From contig DASUGH010000183.1 of the NCBI GenBank assembly GCA_036274155.1, positions 1-64,000 on the forward strand: a DNA stretch of 64,000 nt. The letters are read 5' to 3'. The notes beneath the pieces are model-generated. The model did not search any database. It was not told the DNA's origin and worked only from the letters and a program-made list of their open reading frames with translations. The stretch comes from Gp6-AA40 sp036274155. Its GTDB lineage: Bacteria > Acidobacteriota > Vicinamibacteria > Vicinamibacterales > UBA2999. Positions within the stretch are counted from its first letter, which is position 1; every line of letters begins with the position of its first letter. Both the position numbers and the translations under genes were made by a program. Shown piece by piece: positions 35,924 to 45,181 of this stretch.

Positions 35924-36678
35924 GCACGAGTGTGAGCGCGGCCGGGCTTCACTTGGCAGCATGCCTGCTGGCTCTGTCGGCAGCGTCATCCACCTGGCCG
36001 TCAGAGGCTGCGGCACACGAGGTCGGCACCACCGCGGTGACGGCGACGGTGGATGGCAGGCACTATACGGTGCAGCTCACACTCGATCCCGCGTCCCTCG
36101 TCGCGAAGCTCGATGCGGCGGCCGGAAGGCCGCGCCCGGGTCCGCTCTCGGTCGACGACTACGAGCGGCTGCTCGAACGCCGGGCAGACGAGATCCTCCG
36201 GCATGTGACGGTCACCTTCGACGACAGGCAGGTGACGCCGTCGCTCGAATCGGTGAGCGAGGCGCCGGCTACGCCGACGGGGCCGGCAGAGGATTCGCTC
36301 GCCGCGCCACGCATCTGCCTGCGGTTGACCGGCAACGTGCCGCATGGCGCTCGAACGTTTCGCTGGTCCTACGATCTCACGTTCGCTTCTTACCGGTTCA
36401 TCGTCAAACGCGCGGCCGGTCCAGTTGGACGAGTCGAGTGGCTGGAGGGCGGACGACCGAGCAGTCCGTTCGAGCTGGGTATTCCATCGCCGCTCGGAGC
36501 GGCATCGCTCCAGACGGCACGAGCAGCGTTGTTCGGCGCGCTGCTCATCCTGGCCCTGGCGCTGGGCTTGCGACTGCTTCCGCACATCCAAAACCGCCTG
36601 TGGTCCGTAGAGAGAAGATGTCAGTCCCGAGTGCCGGCTGCACCGGGACCATTCAGCTCGCGCAGCCGGGTCTCATAG
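35920..36678 (+). CDS. Exported protein resembling the N-terminal domain of HupE/UreJ-type proteins
   Basis: A 252-residue protein: signal peptide, then AHEVGTTAVTATVDGRHYTVQLTLDP, a pattern like the periplasmic N-terminal domain of HupE/UreJ_2 proteins. One hydrophobic helix (ARAALFGALLILALALGLRLL) lies near residue 205-225, followed by a short basic tail. The multi-helix membrane half of full-length HupE proteins is absent, so this is either a one-helix variant or a truncated version. It is co-translated with the DUF4198 gene (ATGA overlap) and ends 37 bp before the sigma factor. HupE-type proteins are linked to nickel or cobalt; a metal role here is only a suggestion. Confidence 0.55.
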   Translation: MSTSVSAAGLHLAACLLALSAASSTWPSEAAAHEVGTTAVTATVDGRHYTVQLTLDPASLVAKLDAAAGRPRPGPLSVDDYERLLERRADEILRHVTVTFDDRQVTPSLESVSEAPATPTGPAEDSLAAPRICLRLTGNVPHGARTFRWSYDLTFASYRFIVKRAAGPVGRVEWLEGGRPSSPFELGIPSPLGAASLQTARAALFGALLILALALGLRLLPHIQNRLWSVERRCQSRVPAAPGPFSSRSRVS

Positions 36679-36715
36679 CTCGAGAGTTGCGGCATCTGCA
36701 GCTGATGGGTGCGAG

Positions 36716-37342
36716 GTGAGCGGAACAGGAACCGTGGGATTCGTGCGATACAATTCGGCCTCCGTGCTCCCAGATGACCGAGGCGCGCAGACCGACACCG
36801 ATGTTCTGCTGCTCCAGCGGCTCGCCCGCCGCGACGCCAGCGCGCTCGGTGACCTCTACGATCGGCACAACCGGCTCCTGTTCGGCCTCATCGTGCGGAT
36901 CCTTGGCCAGCGCGGCGAGGCAGAGGACGTGCTTCAGGAAGTCTTCATGACGGCATGGACGCGCGCCGGCACCTACAACGCCGCGCTCGGGACGCCGGTG
37001 GGTTGGCTGGTAGGCATCGCGCGCAATCGTTCGGTGGATCGCCTGCGCGCAAACGCCGCCCGTATGAGAGCTGTCGAAGCGGCTCCGCCGCTGGTGCTCG
37101 CCGGCGCAGGATCTCCAGAAGCCGAGGCGCTCAGCGGCGAACAGCAGCGTGCGGTGGCCCGCGCGCTCAACGGCTTGCCCCCCGATCAGCGTGACCTGAT
37201 CGAAGAGGCTTACTTTCTGGGGCTCACGCATTCCGAGCTGGCGGAACGCCATCGGCTTCCGCTCGGCACCGTGAAGACCCGCATTCGGGCAGGGATGCTG
37301 GCGCTGCGGCAGCTGCTGTCGCACAGTTACATCGAGCAATGA
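36716..37342 (+). CDS. ECF-type RNA polymerase sigma factor
   Basis: A 208-residue ECF sigma factor. Region 2 is visible in LYDRHNRLLFGLIVRIL, GEAEDVLQEVFMTAWTRAGTY and WLVGIARNRSVDRLRA. Region 4 is LPPDQRDLIEEAYFLGLTHSELAERHRLPLGTVKTRIRAGMLALR. It should direct transcription of a small regulon under control of the cupin protein encoded next: its stop overlaps that start by four bases (ATGA 37339-37342). The start GTG at 36716 is plausible, but in-frame GTGs slightly downstream cannot be excluded. The upstream DUF4198 operon is close enough to be co-transcribed. Confidence 0.92.
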   Translation: MSGTGTVGFVRYNSASVLPDDRGAQTDTDVLLLQRLARRDASALGDLYDRHNRLLFGLIVRILGQRGEAEDVLQEVFMTAWTRAGTYNAALGTPVGWLVGIARNRSVDRLRANAARMRAVEAAPPLVLAGAGSPEAEALSGEQQRAVARALNGLPPDQRDLIEEAYFLGLTHSELAERHRLPLGTVKTRIRAGMLALRQLLSHSYIEQ

Positions 37343-37818
37343 GCAACGACCCCGACGCCGTGGAATTCGACGATCTGATTGCCGTCGCGCTGGCGCGGTC
37401 GGTGTCGAGGCCTGACCTGGCTCCGCGGCCGGAGGTCAAAGCACGCCTGATGGAGCAGATCACCGCTCCGCCTGCGCCGGACGGATTCTCCTTCCGCTTC
37501 GATGCCGAGGGCGGCTGGGTGCCGCATCCGCTCCCCGGCATCATGATGAAGGTGCTGTCGATCAACCGCGCGGCCAACTACGCGACCGTGCTGTTCGACG
37601 TGGCGCCGGGCACGCAGTTTCCGCCCCACCATCACCACACCGCCGAGGAGTGTTACGTCATCTCGGGCAGCCTCTACACCTGCGGCCGGCGCCTCGGCCC
37701 TGGCGACTTCGTTCACGCCGACGCCGACACGGATCATGGCGAGCTGCGCACCGAGGAGGGCTGTCGCGTGCTCCTCGTCGTCACGCCGGAGGAGTACTTC
37801 CCCGAGCCGCCGCAGTAA
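37339..37818 (+). CDS. ChrR-like cupin anti-sigma factor
   Basis: A 159-residue protein with a short helical N-terminus (1-45) and a cupin domain. Cupin motif 1 reads GTQFPPHHHHTAEECYVISG, with metal ligands expected at H97, H99 and E103; motif 2 is LGPGDFVHAD with H126. Cupin anti-sigma factors of the ChrR type hold ECF sigma factors inactive until singlet oxygen or organic peroxide is sensed. In the classical type the N-terminal domain binds zinc through His and Cys residues, but the first 60 residues here contain neither His nor Cys, so the sigma-binding part must work differently. Co-translated with the ECF gene. Confidence 0.85.
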   Translation: MSNDPDAVEFDDLIAVALARSVSRPDLAPRPEVKARLMEQITAPPAPDGFSFRFDAEGGWVPHPLPGIMMKVLSINRAANYATVLFDVAPGTQFPPHHHHTAEECYVISGSLYTCGRRLGPGDFVHADADTDHGELRTEEGCRVLLVVTPEEYFPEPPQ

Positions 37819-37824
37819 TGGCGC

Positions 37825-37851
37825 AGGAAGCCGCGGTAGCTCCTGCTTCCT
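37825..37851. terminator. Possible terminator hairpin after the sigma/anti-sigma operon
   Basis: AGGAAGC (37825-37831) and GCTTCCT (37845-37851) form a seven-base stem with a 13-base loop, starting seven bases after the anti-sigma stop codon. No clear U-tract follows. The remaining interval to the BACON gene at 38165 (about 310 bp) shows no convincing gene. Confidence 0.4.
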
Positions 37852-38164
37852 CGGTCATGCCATTCTGTGCAGGTTCCGGAGGGTCTATTCACGCCATCGC
37901 TTCTCCGCGAAGCCAAAAGTCACGCCTGACGGCGACGCGGATACTTTTGGCCGAGCTCGGCCTGTCGAGGCAACGGCGCCCCTCTTGCAGCCTCGTCCGC
38001 ACCGTGCTCGCACCCGCCTCGCGCGCCTGCCGGCCATGCAGGAACCGCCTCTTTGCCACACCGCTGCCGACTGAGCGATATGTGGCACAATCGAGACTCG
38101 GTCGAACACGCGACGTGCCGCGACGGTCCCGGTTGATCACGGGCGGACGACCCTTTTAGCAGAA

Positions 38165-41100
38165 ATGATCTCCTGGCACTCCGCCGCTCCGCGACCGCTG
38201 ACGATACTTATCAAACGCCGATTGACCGAAGCTGGCCGACGATGGTCCGCCGCCCCGGTTCTCGTGGCGATTGCGACCGCCATGGTCGCCGCCGCGTGCG
38301 GCTCTACCTCGACAACGTCGGTCGGACCGTCGCCTGTCAAGTGCGAGGTGTCGCTCGCTGGTCCGCCGCAGGTCGCGGCGGGCGCGGGAACGGGAACCAT
38401 CACCGTCACGACCCAGCCCGAGTGTGCCTGGACGGCCTCGACGGATGCGCCCTGGATCAGCGGCCTTACACCCCGATCAGGACAGGGTTCCGGAAAATTC
38501 AGCTTCTCCGTGGCCGCCAACCCCGTGCCGTCCGGCCGCGAGGGGGACATCATCGTCAACGACACGCGCGTGCTGGTGCGTCAGGATTTCTCACCATGCA
38601 CGTTCAACGTCGGCCCGTCGGCAGTCACAGTGCCCGCCGCAGGCGCCTCGCGCGCCATCACGGTGAGCACGGTTGGCGGCTGCACGTGGACGTCCACGAG
38701 CGGCGCGACCTGGCTGACCATCACCGGAGGCAACGGCAACGGCAACGGCAACGTGACCGTTCAGGCGGCAGCGAACCCGGGCCCGGCGCGCACCGGATCG
38801 GTCGTCGTGGCAGGTGAAACGATCGTCGTCTCGCAGTCTGCCAGCGGCGCTGGAAGCTGTTCGTACTCGATCTCGCCCACTTCGATTCCCGCACCGGCCT
38901 CTGGTGGTCCGTTCTCCCTTGGAGTGACGAGCTCACCCGGCTGCGCCTGGAGCGCGACGTCGGATGTGCCCTGGATGTCGATCACGGCGGGCGCGGCCGG
39001 CAACGGCAATGGAACCGTCGCCTATACCGTCGCCACGAACACGACGACGTCGGCTCGAACGGGCCATGTGAACGTCGAAGGCCAGGCGCTGACTGTCAAC
39101 CAGTCCGCCGGTTCGGTGGCATGCGATTACTCGATCAACCCGACGCAACTGAATTCGGTGCCCGCCGCTGGCGGCACCGCCGCGACAACGGTGAGCGTGG
39201 CCACAGGCTGCGTGTGGACGGCCGTCAGCAACGCCTCATGGCTCACAGTCACGTCCGGGACCACGGGCAATGGCAACGGCAGTGTCAATATCACGGTCGC
39301 GGCAAACGATACGCCGGCGCGTCAAGGCACGGTGACCGTTGCCGGTCGGACGTTCACCGTGAGTCAGTCCGGCGGGTGCACCTTCTCGCTCCAGCCGACC
39401 TCACTCACGATCGACCCCGACGGCGGACCGAGCAGCACCGCGGTGACGACGGGCCCCGGGTGCAGTTGGACGGCGAGCGTTCCAAGCCAGTTCACATGGC
39501 TCCGGATCACCTCCGGAACGCCCGGCAGCGGCAATGGCACTGTCGCGTTTACCGTGGACAGGAACACCGGACCGCCTCGCAACGGAACGTTGACCGTGGC
39601 AGGGCAAACCTTCACCGTGAATCAGGTGAACGGTTGTGCCTTCTCGATCTCGCCCACGTCGCAAAACTTCTCCGCCGCGGGCGGCAACGGAACCACCACG
39701 GTGACGGCAGGAGCCAGCTGCGCCTGGACGGCGACCAGTAATGCGCCCTGGATAATGATCACCAGCGGCAGCTCCGGCAGCGGCAACGGCCCCGTGACCT
39801 TCACGGTCGGCGGCAACAGCGGACCCGCGCGTTCTGGGACGCTCACCGTCGCAGACAAAACCTACACCGTCGACCAGGCCACCGGCTGCACCTACACCAT
39901 CACACCAACGTCCCAATCGATCGGGTCGGGCGGCGGCCAGGTCAACACGCTCGTCACGACGAGCGATGGGTGTGCCTGGGATACGACGATTTCCCCGCAG
40001 GCGTCATGGCTCACGCTGAGTTCGAGTGGCAGCGGGAGTAGCGACGCGACAGTGACATTCAACGTGGCCTCGAATAATGGTCCGCAGCGCAGCGGGACGG
40101 CGACGGTGGCAGGGCAGACGTTCACAGTCATTCAATCGATCGGCTGCACCGTCACAATTTCTTCTCAACCCTCCCCACTCACGTTTTCCGCCAGCGCGGG
40201 CTCTGGAAGCGCAACGGTGACCGCTGGAGCCGGTTGCCCATGGACGGCGACGGCAACCTCCACCAGCGGGCCGCCTTTTGTGACCATCACGTCACCATCC
40301 GGAGGCAATGGCAGCGGAACGAGCCAGGTGAACTATTCTGTGAGCGCCAACACGGGGCTGGCGAGAACCGCGACCCTCACGATCGCCGGGCAGAACTTCA
40401 GTATCACGCAAGCCTCGGGCTGCACCGTGACGATTACGTCGCCGCCATCGCCGTTGTCGTTCACGTCGGCCGGCGGGTCGGGCTCCGCGACGGTAACGGC
40501 GAGCGCACCAGCGTGCACATGGACGGCGACGAGCACTCAGTCGTTCCTGACTATCTCCGCGCCTGCAGGCGGCAACGGCAGTGGCACCGGAGTGGTGACC
40601 TACTCAGTTTCTGCGAATACGGGCACGCCAAGAACGGCGACACTCACCATTCTGGGTCAGGCGTTTACGGTCACGCAGGCGACCGGATGTAACCCGCAAG
40701 TCTCCACGGCGCCGTCGCCACTGGCGTTCTCGCAGGCCGGGGGAACAGGAACCGCTGCTGTGACCGCGGGCACAGGCTGCACCTGGCCGGCGACGAGTAA
40801 TCAGCCGTTCCTGACGATTAGCGCACCGGCTGGAGGCAATGGGAACGGAAGCGGCGCAGTGAATTACTCCGTCGCTGCCAACACGGGTCCGGCGCAGCGA
40901 ACTGCCACGCTCACGATCGCCGGACAGGCGTTCACGGTGACGCAGGGCGGTTGCACGTACACGATCAATCCGCCGTCGCAGTCGTTCGGCGTGGCTGGCG
41001 GCATCGGGTCCGTCACCGTCACGACTGCGGCGGGTTGCACCTGGACCGCGGCGGTCAACGGCGCACCGCCGCCGACGTGGATATCGATTACGTCGGGATC

Positions 41101-41212
41101 GAACAGCACCGGTCCGGGAACCGTGACCTTCACCGTGCAGCCGAATCTCCTCACGTCTCGCAGTGCCACATTGACAATTGCCGGTCAGACTTTCACAGTG
41201 AACCAGAACTGA
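38165..41212 (+). CDS. Lipoprotein with eleven BACON-like repeats
   Basis: A 1015-residue surface lipoprotein. A lipobox-like segment ends TAMVAAAC (C45), then CGSTSTTSVG leads into eleven tandem modules of about 85-90 residues. Each has the pattern Cys-Thr/Ala-Phe/Tyr near its start, a central CxWxA...W, an SGxxGxGNGxV loop, and a closing TVAGQTFTVNQ strand. This is the BACON (Bacteroidetes-associated carbohydrate-binding often N-terminal) fold. BACON modules are thought to bind carbohydrate or to act as spacers. Each module has a Cys pair that may form a disulfide. The next gene is a three-module paralogue 13 bp away, so the two should be co-transcribed. Confidence 0.85.
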   Translation: MISWHSAAPRPLTILIKRRLTEAGRRWSAAPVLVAIATAMVAAACGSTSTTSVGPSPVKCEVSLAGPPQVAAGAGTGTITVTTQPECAWTASTDAPWISGLTPRSGQGSGKFSFSVAANPVPSGREGDIIVNDTRVLVRQDFSPCTFNVGPSAVTVPAAGASRAITVSTVGGCTWTSTSGATWLTITGGNGNGNGNVTVQAAANPGPARTGSVVVAGETIVVSQSASGAGSCSYSISPTSIPAPASGGPFSLGVTSSPGCAWSATSDVPWMSITAGAAGNGNGTVAYTVATNTTTSARTGHVNVEGQALTVNQSAGSVACDYSINPTQLNSVPAAGGTAATTVSVATGCVWTAVSNASWLTVTSGTTGNGNGSVNITVAANDTPARQGTVTVAGRTFTVSQSGGCTFSLQPTSLTIDPDGGPSSTAVTTGPGCSWTASVPSQFTWLRITSGTPGSGNGTVAFTVDRNTGPPRNGTLTVAGQTFTVNQVNGCAFSISPTSQNFSAAGGNGTTTVTAGASCAWTATSNAPWIMITSGSSGSGNGPVTFTVGGNSGPARSGTLTVADKTYTVDQATGCTYTITPTSQSIGSGGGQVNTLVTTSDGCAWDTTISPQASWLTLSSSGSGSSDATVTFNVASNNGPQRSGTATVAGQTFTVIQSIGCTVTISSQPSPLTFSASAGSGSATVTAGAGCPWTATATSTSGPPFVTITSPSGGNGSGTSQVNYSVSANTGLARTATLTIAGQNFSITQASGCTVTITSPPSPLSFTSAGGSGSATVTASAPACTWTATSTQSFLTISAPAGGNGSGTGVVTYSVSANTGTPRTATLTILGQAFTVTQATGCNPQVSTAPSPLAFSQAGGTGTAAVTAGTGCTWPATSNQPFLTISAPAGGNGNGSGAVNYSVAANTGPAQRTATLTIAGQAFTVTQGGCTYTINPPSQSFGVAGGIGSVTVTTAAGCTWTAAVNGAPPPTWISITSGSNSTGPGTVTFTVQPNLLTSRSATLTIAGQTFTVNQN

Positions 41213-41225
41213 GGAACAGGACCGA

Positions 41226-42086
41226 TTGCAGACGACACACCTCTCCGCATTCATCGCCGCGGCTGTGGCGCTCGCGCTCGGCGGCTGCGGATCCAGTTCG
41301 ACGACGTCGGTGCAGCCGACGCCAGTGAAATGCGAGGTGGCGGTCTCGCCGCCGTCGACGACGGTGGCGTCCGGAGGAGGCACCGGAATCGTGACCGTCA
41401 AGGCACAACCCGAGTGCACGTGGAGCGCCGCGGCGGACGTGAGCTGGATTTCGAAGGTGACGCCGGCGTCAGGTCAGGGCACCGCTCAGGTCGAATTCCA
41501 GGTGACGGCGAACACGGGCGTGGCGCGAACCGGGACGTTCACCGTTGCCGACCAGAAGATCTCGGTCACGCAGTCGACCGGCTGCACGTTCTCCGTCTCG
41601 CCGACGTCGCTTTCTCTGGGCGCAGGGGCGGGACCGGCGTCGGTGACGGTGACGAGCGGCACCGGCTGCGCGTGGGCGGCGAGCAGCCAGGTGACGTGGA
41701 TGACCGTCGCCAGCGGCGCGACGGGAACGGGCAACGGCACCGCCGTGTTCTCGGTGGCGGCAAACGTCAGCGTGCAACGCAGCGGCACGGTGACCGTGGC
41801 CGATCGCACGATCGCCGTCACGCAATCATCGGGCTGCACGTTCACCATCTCGCCGACGTCACAGACGTTCGGCATCAGCGGCGGCAATGGCGTGGTCGAC
41901 GTGACGACTGCCGCCGGCTGTCCGTGGCAGGCCGTGAATCCACTCAGCTGGATTGTGATCCGCTCGGGTGAAAGCGGCACCGGTCCAGGCTCCGTGATCT
42001 ACACCGTACAGCCGCTGATCCTCGGCAAGCGGAGTGGATCGATGACGATCGCCGGACGCACGTTCACGGTCAGCCAGCCGAATTAG
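41226..42086 (+). CDS. Lipoprotein with three BACON-like repeats
   Basis: A 286-residue paralogue of the preceding protein. The lipobox is VALALGGC (C21), followed by GSSSTTSVQPTPVKCEV, very similar to the start of the longer one, and three BACON modules ending ITVTQ-, IAVTQ- and FTVSQ-like. The start is TTG at 41226 with AGGA upstream. The shared N-terminal region suggests that the pair arose by tandem duplication and that modules were then gained in the first or lost in the second copy. Likely cell-surface and co-transcribed with its neighbour; a ligand is unknown. Confidence 0.82.
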   Translation: MQTTHLSAFIAAAVALALGGCGSSSTTSVQPTPVKCEVAVSPPSTTVASGGGTGIVTVKAQPECTWSAAADVSWISKVTPASGQGTAQVEFQVTANTGVARTGTFTVADQKISVTQSTGCTFSVSPTSLSLGAGAGPASVTVTSGTGCAWAASSQVTWMTVASGATGTGNGTAVFSVAANVSVQRSGTVTVADRTIAVTQSSGCTFTISPTSQTFGISGGNGVVDVTTAAGCPWQAVNPLSWIVIRSGESGTGPGSVIYTVQPLILGKRSGSMTIAGRTFTVSQPN

Positions 42087-42220
42087 CGCGCCGTTGTAGG
42101 GTCCGCCTTCAGGCCGACCAGACGACCCTCGCTGAGGTGTCACGCCGGCGATCAGGTTCGCGTCCGAAGCCTCGAGTGGGAGCCCTCTGGAATAGACTAC
42201 GCAGTCACTGGAGGATTCCG

Positions 42221-43216
42221 TTGCGCCCGAACCCGATCCATCGCCTCGCACTGCTTGGCCTCGTGCTGCTGCCGGCTGCGCTCGCCGGCCAGGATCGTTC
42301 CGGCGCGCCCGGCCAGCCGCCCGCGGCACCGGCACCGCTCGGACCGAAGGCGCCATTCACGGTCGCCGTGTCGACGGCCACGCTGGAAGCCGGACCGGTC
42401 TATATCGCCGACGAAGGACCGTTCGGCCCACAGTTCCAATACATCAACGGTGGCGTCCGCAGCCTGGCCAACGACGGTGCGCACGCCGCCACGAACGCGA
42501 CGACGCAGATGCTCATCGTCATCCGCGACAACCCGAAGGTGCGTCTGCTGTTCACGCTGACCGAGGGTCTGTACCGGATCGTGGCGAAACGCTCCGCCGG
42601 CATCACGACGCTGGCCGATCTCCGCGGCAAGCGCGTCGTCGTTCCGCGCGATACCTCGGCGCACTACCATCTGGTAGCGATGCTCCGCTCGGCCGGCGTT
42701 CAGGAGTCGGAGGTGACGCTCGTCGCTGCACCCGCGACCGCGATGGCCGCGGCTGTCGCCAAAGGCGACGCCGACGCGATCTCGATGTGGGAGCCCGAGT
42801 CGCAGAACGCCGTCGACGCGCTCGGCGCCGACGCCGTGGTCTTCCAGAACAACAAGATCTACCGCGAGCTTTTCAGCGTGTACTCGTCGACCGACGTCCT
42901 CAACGACACCCGCCGGCGCCGTGAGCTGGTGGAGTTCGTGCGCGCGGTGATCGCCTCGACCGGTGAGCTGACGCGCGACCCGAAGCGGTTCGTTCCGCTC
43001 ATCAGCCGTGTCACCAGGCACCCCGAGGCGCAGATCACGCGCAGCTGGGAACATCACGCCTTTCCGCTCGCCGTCCCCTCCGATCTGCTCGACATCGTGA
43101 CCGAGGAGGAGAAATGGGTGGCGGCCAGACAGAAGCGCGAACCGCGCACGCGTGCGGAAATCGAGGGCTTCATCGACAGGTCAGTTCTGGCTGAGGCGCG
43201 AGGGAACCCGAAGTAG
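42221..43216 (+). CDS. Periplasmic solute-binding protein of the NMT1/TauA-like type
   Basis: A 331-residue exported binding protein. The leader RLALLGLVLLPAALAGQD is followed by FTVAVSTATLEAGPVYIADE and, in the middle, GITTLADLRGKRVVVPRDTSAHYHL and KGDADAISMWEPESQNAV. That is the lobe architecture of ABC substrate-binding proteins for nitrate, sulfonates, taurine or thiamine precursors. No ABC ATPase or permease gene lies beside it, so it is an orphan. The start is TTG at 42221, chosen for the GGAGG seven bases upstream and the compact signal peptide. Substrate not predictable. Confidence 0.8.
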   Translation: MRPNPIHRLALLGLVLLPAALAGQDRSGAPGQPPAAPAPLGPKAPFTVAVSTATLEAGPVYIADEGPFGPQFQYINGGVRSLANDGAHAATNATTQMLIVIRDNPKVRLLFTLTEGLYRIVAKRSAGITTLADLRGKRVVVPRDTSAHYHLVAMLRSAGVQESEVTLVAAPATAMAAAVAKGDADAISMWEPESQNAVDALGADAVVFQNNKIYRELFSVYSSTDVLNDTRRRRELVEFVRAVIASTGELTRDPKRFVPLISRVTRHPEAQITRSWEHHAFPLAVPSDLLDIVTEEEKWVAARQKREPRTRAEIEGFIDRSVLAEARGNPK

Positions 43217-43227
43217 GAACCTCCACC

Positions 43228-43761
43228 ATGTCGGATGGACGTGCCCGGCGCGCGGTCAGGGTCATCGTACCGATCGCCATGCTCGTGACGGCGGTTGCCT
43301 GCTCCCGCGGCGCCGACTGGGGGCGGTGGGAGCTTCAGGATCCGCCGGCGGGGGCGTTCGGGCGCGCCGCCATCTTCGCGTTGAGCTGGGACGACGACGA
43401 GCGCACGCGGGGCAAATACCACTTCACCCTCGCCTTGAGAAACCGGGCCGACGGTCAGGAATTCGCGGCATGGGCGGTGCAGGGCGTGGTCAACGCCGAG
43501 CCTCTCTCACCGGATTTCTGCGGCCGGGCAAAATGGTCGTCCGGCTCGACGTGCACCCGCATCAAGCTGTGGCCGGACGGCGACTCGCCTCCGGACAGTG
43601 TGCAGGAGCAGATCGATCGGCTCGGGCTTCCCGACCGCACGGTCAGCACGTTCCTGATGTTCCGCGACGGGCGAACGGATCGCATCTCGCTCGTTCGCGA
43701 GGCGGACAAAGCGACGGAGACCGTGTGGCTCCCCGCCCGACCCAACGTGACCAATCGATGA
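43228..43761 (+). CDS. Lipoprotein of unknown function
   Basis: A 177-residue protein with a lipobox-like end of leader (MLVTAVAC, C25) and a beta-type body (IFALSWDDDERTRGKYHFTLALRN, AAWAVQGVVNAEPLSPDFCG). No family was recognised. It starts 11 bp after the solute-binding protein, so it is probably co-transcribed. It may be an outer-membrane lipoprotein partner, but nothing proves this. Confidence 0.6.
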   Translation: MSDGRARRAVRVIVPIAMLVTAVACSRGADWGRWELQDPPAGAFGRAAIFALSWDDDERTRGKYHFTLALRNRADGQEFAAWAVQGVVNAEPLSPDFCGRAKWSSGSTCTRIKLWPDGDSPPDSVQEQIDRLGLPDRTVSTFLMFRDGRTDRISLVREADKATETVWLPARPNVTNR

Positions 43762-43789
43762 TCTTGGTCGAACTTATTCGGAGACGTTC

Positions 43790-45181
43790 ATGACTGACGA
43801 CAGCATCGCCACATTCCAGCAGCGCCTGCGAGGTCCTCTCGTACGGCAGGGTGACCGCGAGTACGACACCGTGCGCGCCTTGTTCAACGGCATGATCGAC
43901 AAGACGCCGCGCCTCATCGCGCGCTGCGTCGACGTGGCCGACGTGATCGCCGCAGTGAACTTCGGCCGCGAGCAGCGGCTCCTGATCGCGATTCGCGGCG
44001 GCGGCCACAGCGGTCCCGGCCTCGGCAGCTGCAACGACGGGTTGATGATCGACCTCTCGCTGATGAAGGGCATCCGCGTCGATCCGGAACGCCGGACGGT
44101 GCGGATCGATCCCGGCTGCACGTCGGGCGATGTCGATCACGCGACCGCAGCGTTCGGGCTGGCGGTTCCCTTCGGGATCGTGTCGACGACCGGCGTCGCC
44201 GGACTCACGCTCGGCGGCGGCACCGGCTATCTCACGCGGAAGCACGGGTTGACCATCGACAATCTGCTCGAGGCCGACATCGTGCTCGCCGACGGACGGC
44301 TCGTGACGGCGAGCACGGATCAGCACGCCGACCTGTTCTGGGCGCTGCGCGGCGGCGGCGGCAACTTCGGCGTGGTGACCAGCTTCCTCTTTCAGGCGCA
44401 GCCGGTGAGCACGGTGTTCGCCGGCCCCATTTTCTGGCTGGCGACGCACGCCAGGGCGGTGATGCGCGCGTATCGCGACTTCCTGCCGCGCGCGCCCGAG
44501 GAGCTCGGCGCGTTCGTCGGGCTCAAGACCGTGCTGCCCACCGATCCGTTCCCGAAGGAACACTGGGGCAAGCGGGCGTGCGCCGTGATCTCGAGCTACA
44601 ACGGCCCGGCCGCCGACGGGCAGAAGGCGATGGCACCGCTGCTCGCCTCGCTGCCGCCGCCGATCTTCAACTGGATGGCGGAGATGCCGTTTCCGGCCAT
44701 CCAGTCGGCCTTCGACGGCTTGTTCCCGAAGGGACTGCAGTGGTACTGGAAGGGCGACTTCGTGCGCGCGCTTCCTGACGAGGCGATCGACACGCACATC
44801 GCCCAGGCGGCTGCCGCGCCGAGCGAGCTGTCATTGATGCACCTGTATCCCATCGACGGGGCTGCACAGCGCGTCGACAAGAACGCCACCGCGTGGAGCA
44901 CCCGCGATGCCACCTGGTCGATGGTCATCGCCGGCATCTCGCCGGATCCCGCCAAAGCCGAGGCGTTGAAAAGCTGGGGGCGTGCCTACTGGAAGGCGGT
45001 GCACCCCTTCAACCTCGATGGCGCATACGTGAACTTCATGATGGACGACGAGGCTGACGGCCGGATCCAGGCGACCTACGGCGAGAACTACGCGCGCCTG
45101 GCGTCGATCAAGGCGAAGTACGACCCGGCGAACCTCTTTCGCGTCAACCAGAACATCGAGCCGGCGGCGCTGGGAACGTAA
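43790..45181 (+). CDS. FAD-dependent oxidoreductase, berberine-bridge-enzyme-like
   Basis: A 463-residue flavoenzyme. The FAD-binding half has IRGGGHSGPGLGS, where H73 is the residue that usually carries the covalent flavin, then FGIVSTTGVAGLTLGGGTGYLTRKHGL and GGGGNFGVVTSF. The C-terminal BBE segment is YDPANLFRVNQNI. The second covalent Cys of bicovalent BBE enzymes is absent, so mono-covalent attachment is expected. Such enzymes oxidise sugars, alcohols or alkaloids; the substrate is unknown. A palindromic repeat copy begins on the base after its stop codon. Confidence 0.9.
   Translation: MTDDSIATFQQRLRGPLVRQGDREYDTVRALFNGMIDKTPRLIARCVDVADVIAAVNFGREQRLLIAIRGGGHSGPGLGSCNDGLMIDLSLMKGIRVDPERRTVRIDPGCTSGDVDHATAAFGLAVPFGIVSTTGVAGLTLGGGTGYLTRKHGLTIDNLLEADIVLADGRLVTASTDQHADLFWALRGGGGNFGVVTSFLFQAQPVSTVFAGPIFWLATHARAVMRAYRDFLPRAPEELGAFVGLKTVLPTDPFPKEHWGKRACAVISSYNGPAADGQKAMAPLLASLPPPIFNWMAEMPFPAIQSAFDGLFPKGLQWYWKGDFVRALPDEAIDTHIAQAAAAPSELSLMHLYPIDGAAQRVDKNATAWSTRDATWSMVIAGISPDPAKAEALKSWGRAYWKAVHPFNLDGAYVNFMMDDEADGRIQATYGENYARLASIKAKYDPANLFRVNQNIEPAALGT

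Noticed and set aside
38165..41212. CRISPR-like array
   Set aside because: The regular repeats are protein-coding BACON modules of about 85-90 codons, not short identical repeats with unique spacers.
42221..43216. Full ABC transporter
   Set aside because: No ATPase or permease gene adjoins the binding protein, so only an orphan binding protein is claimed.
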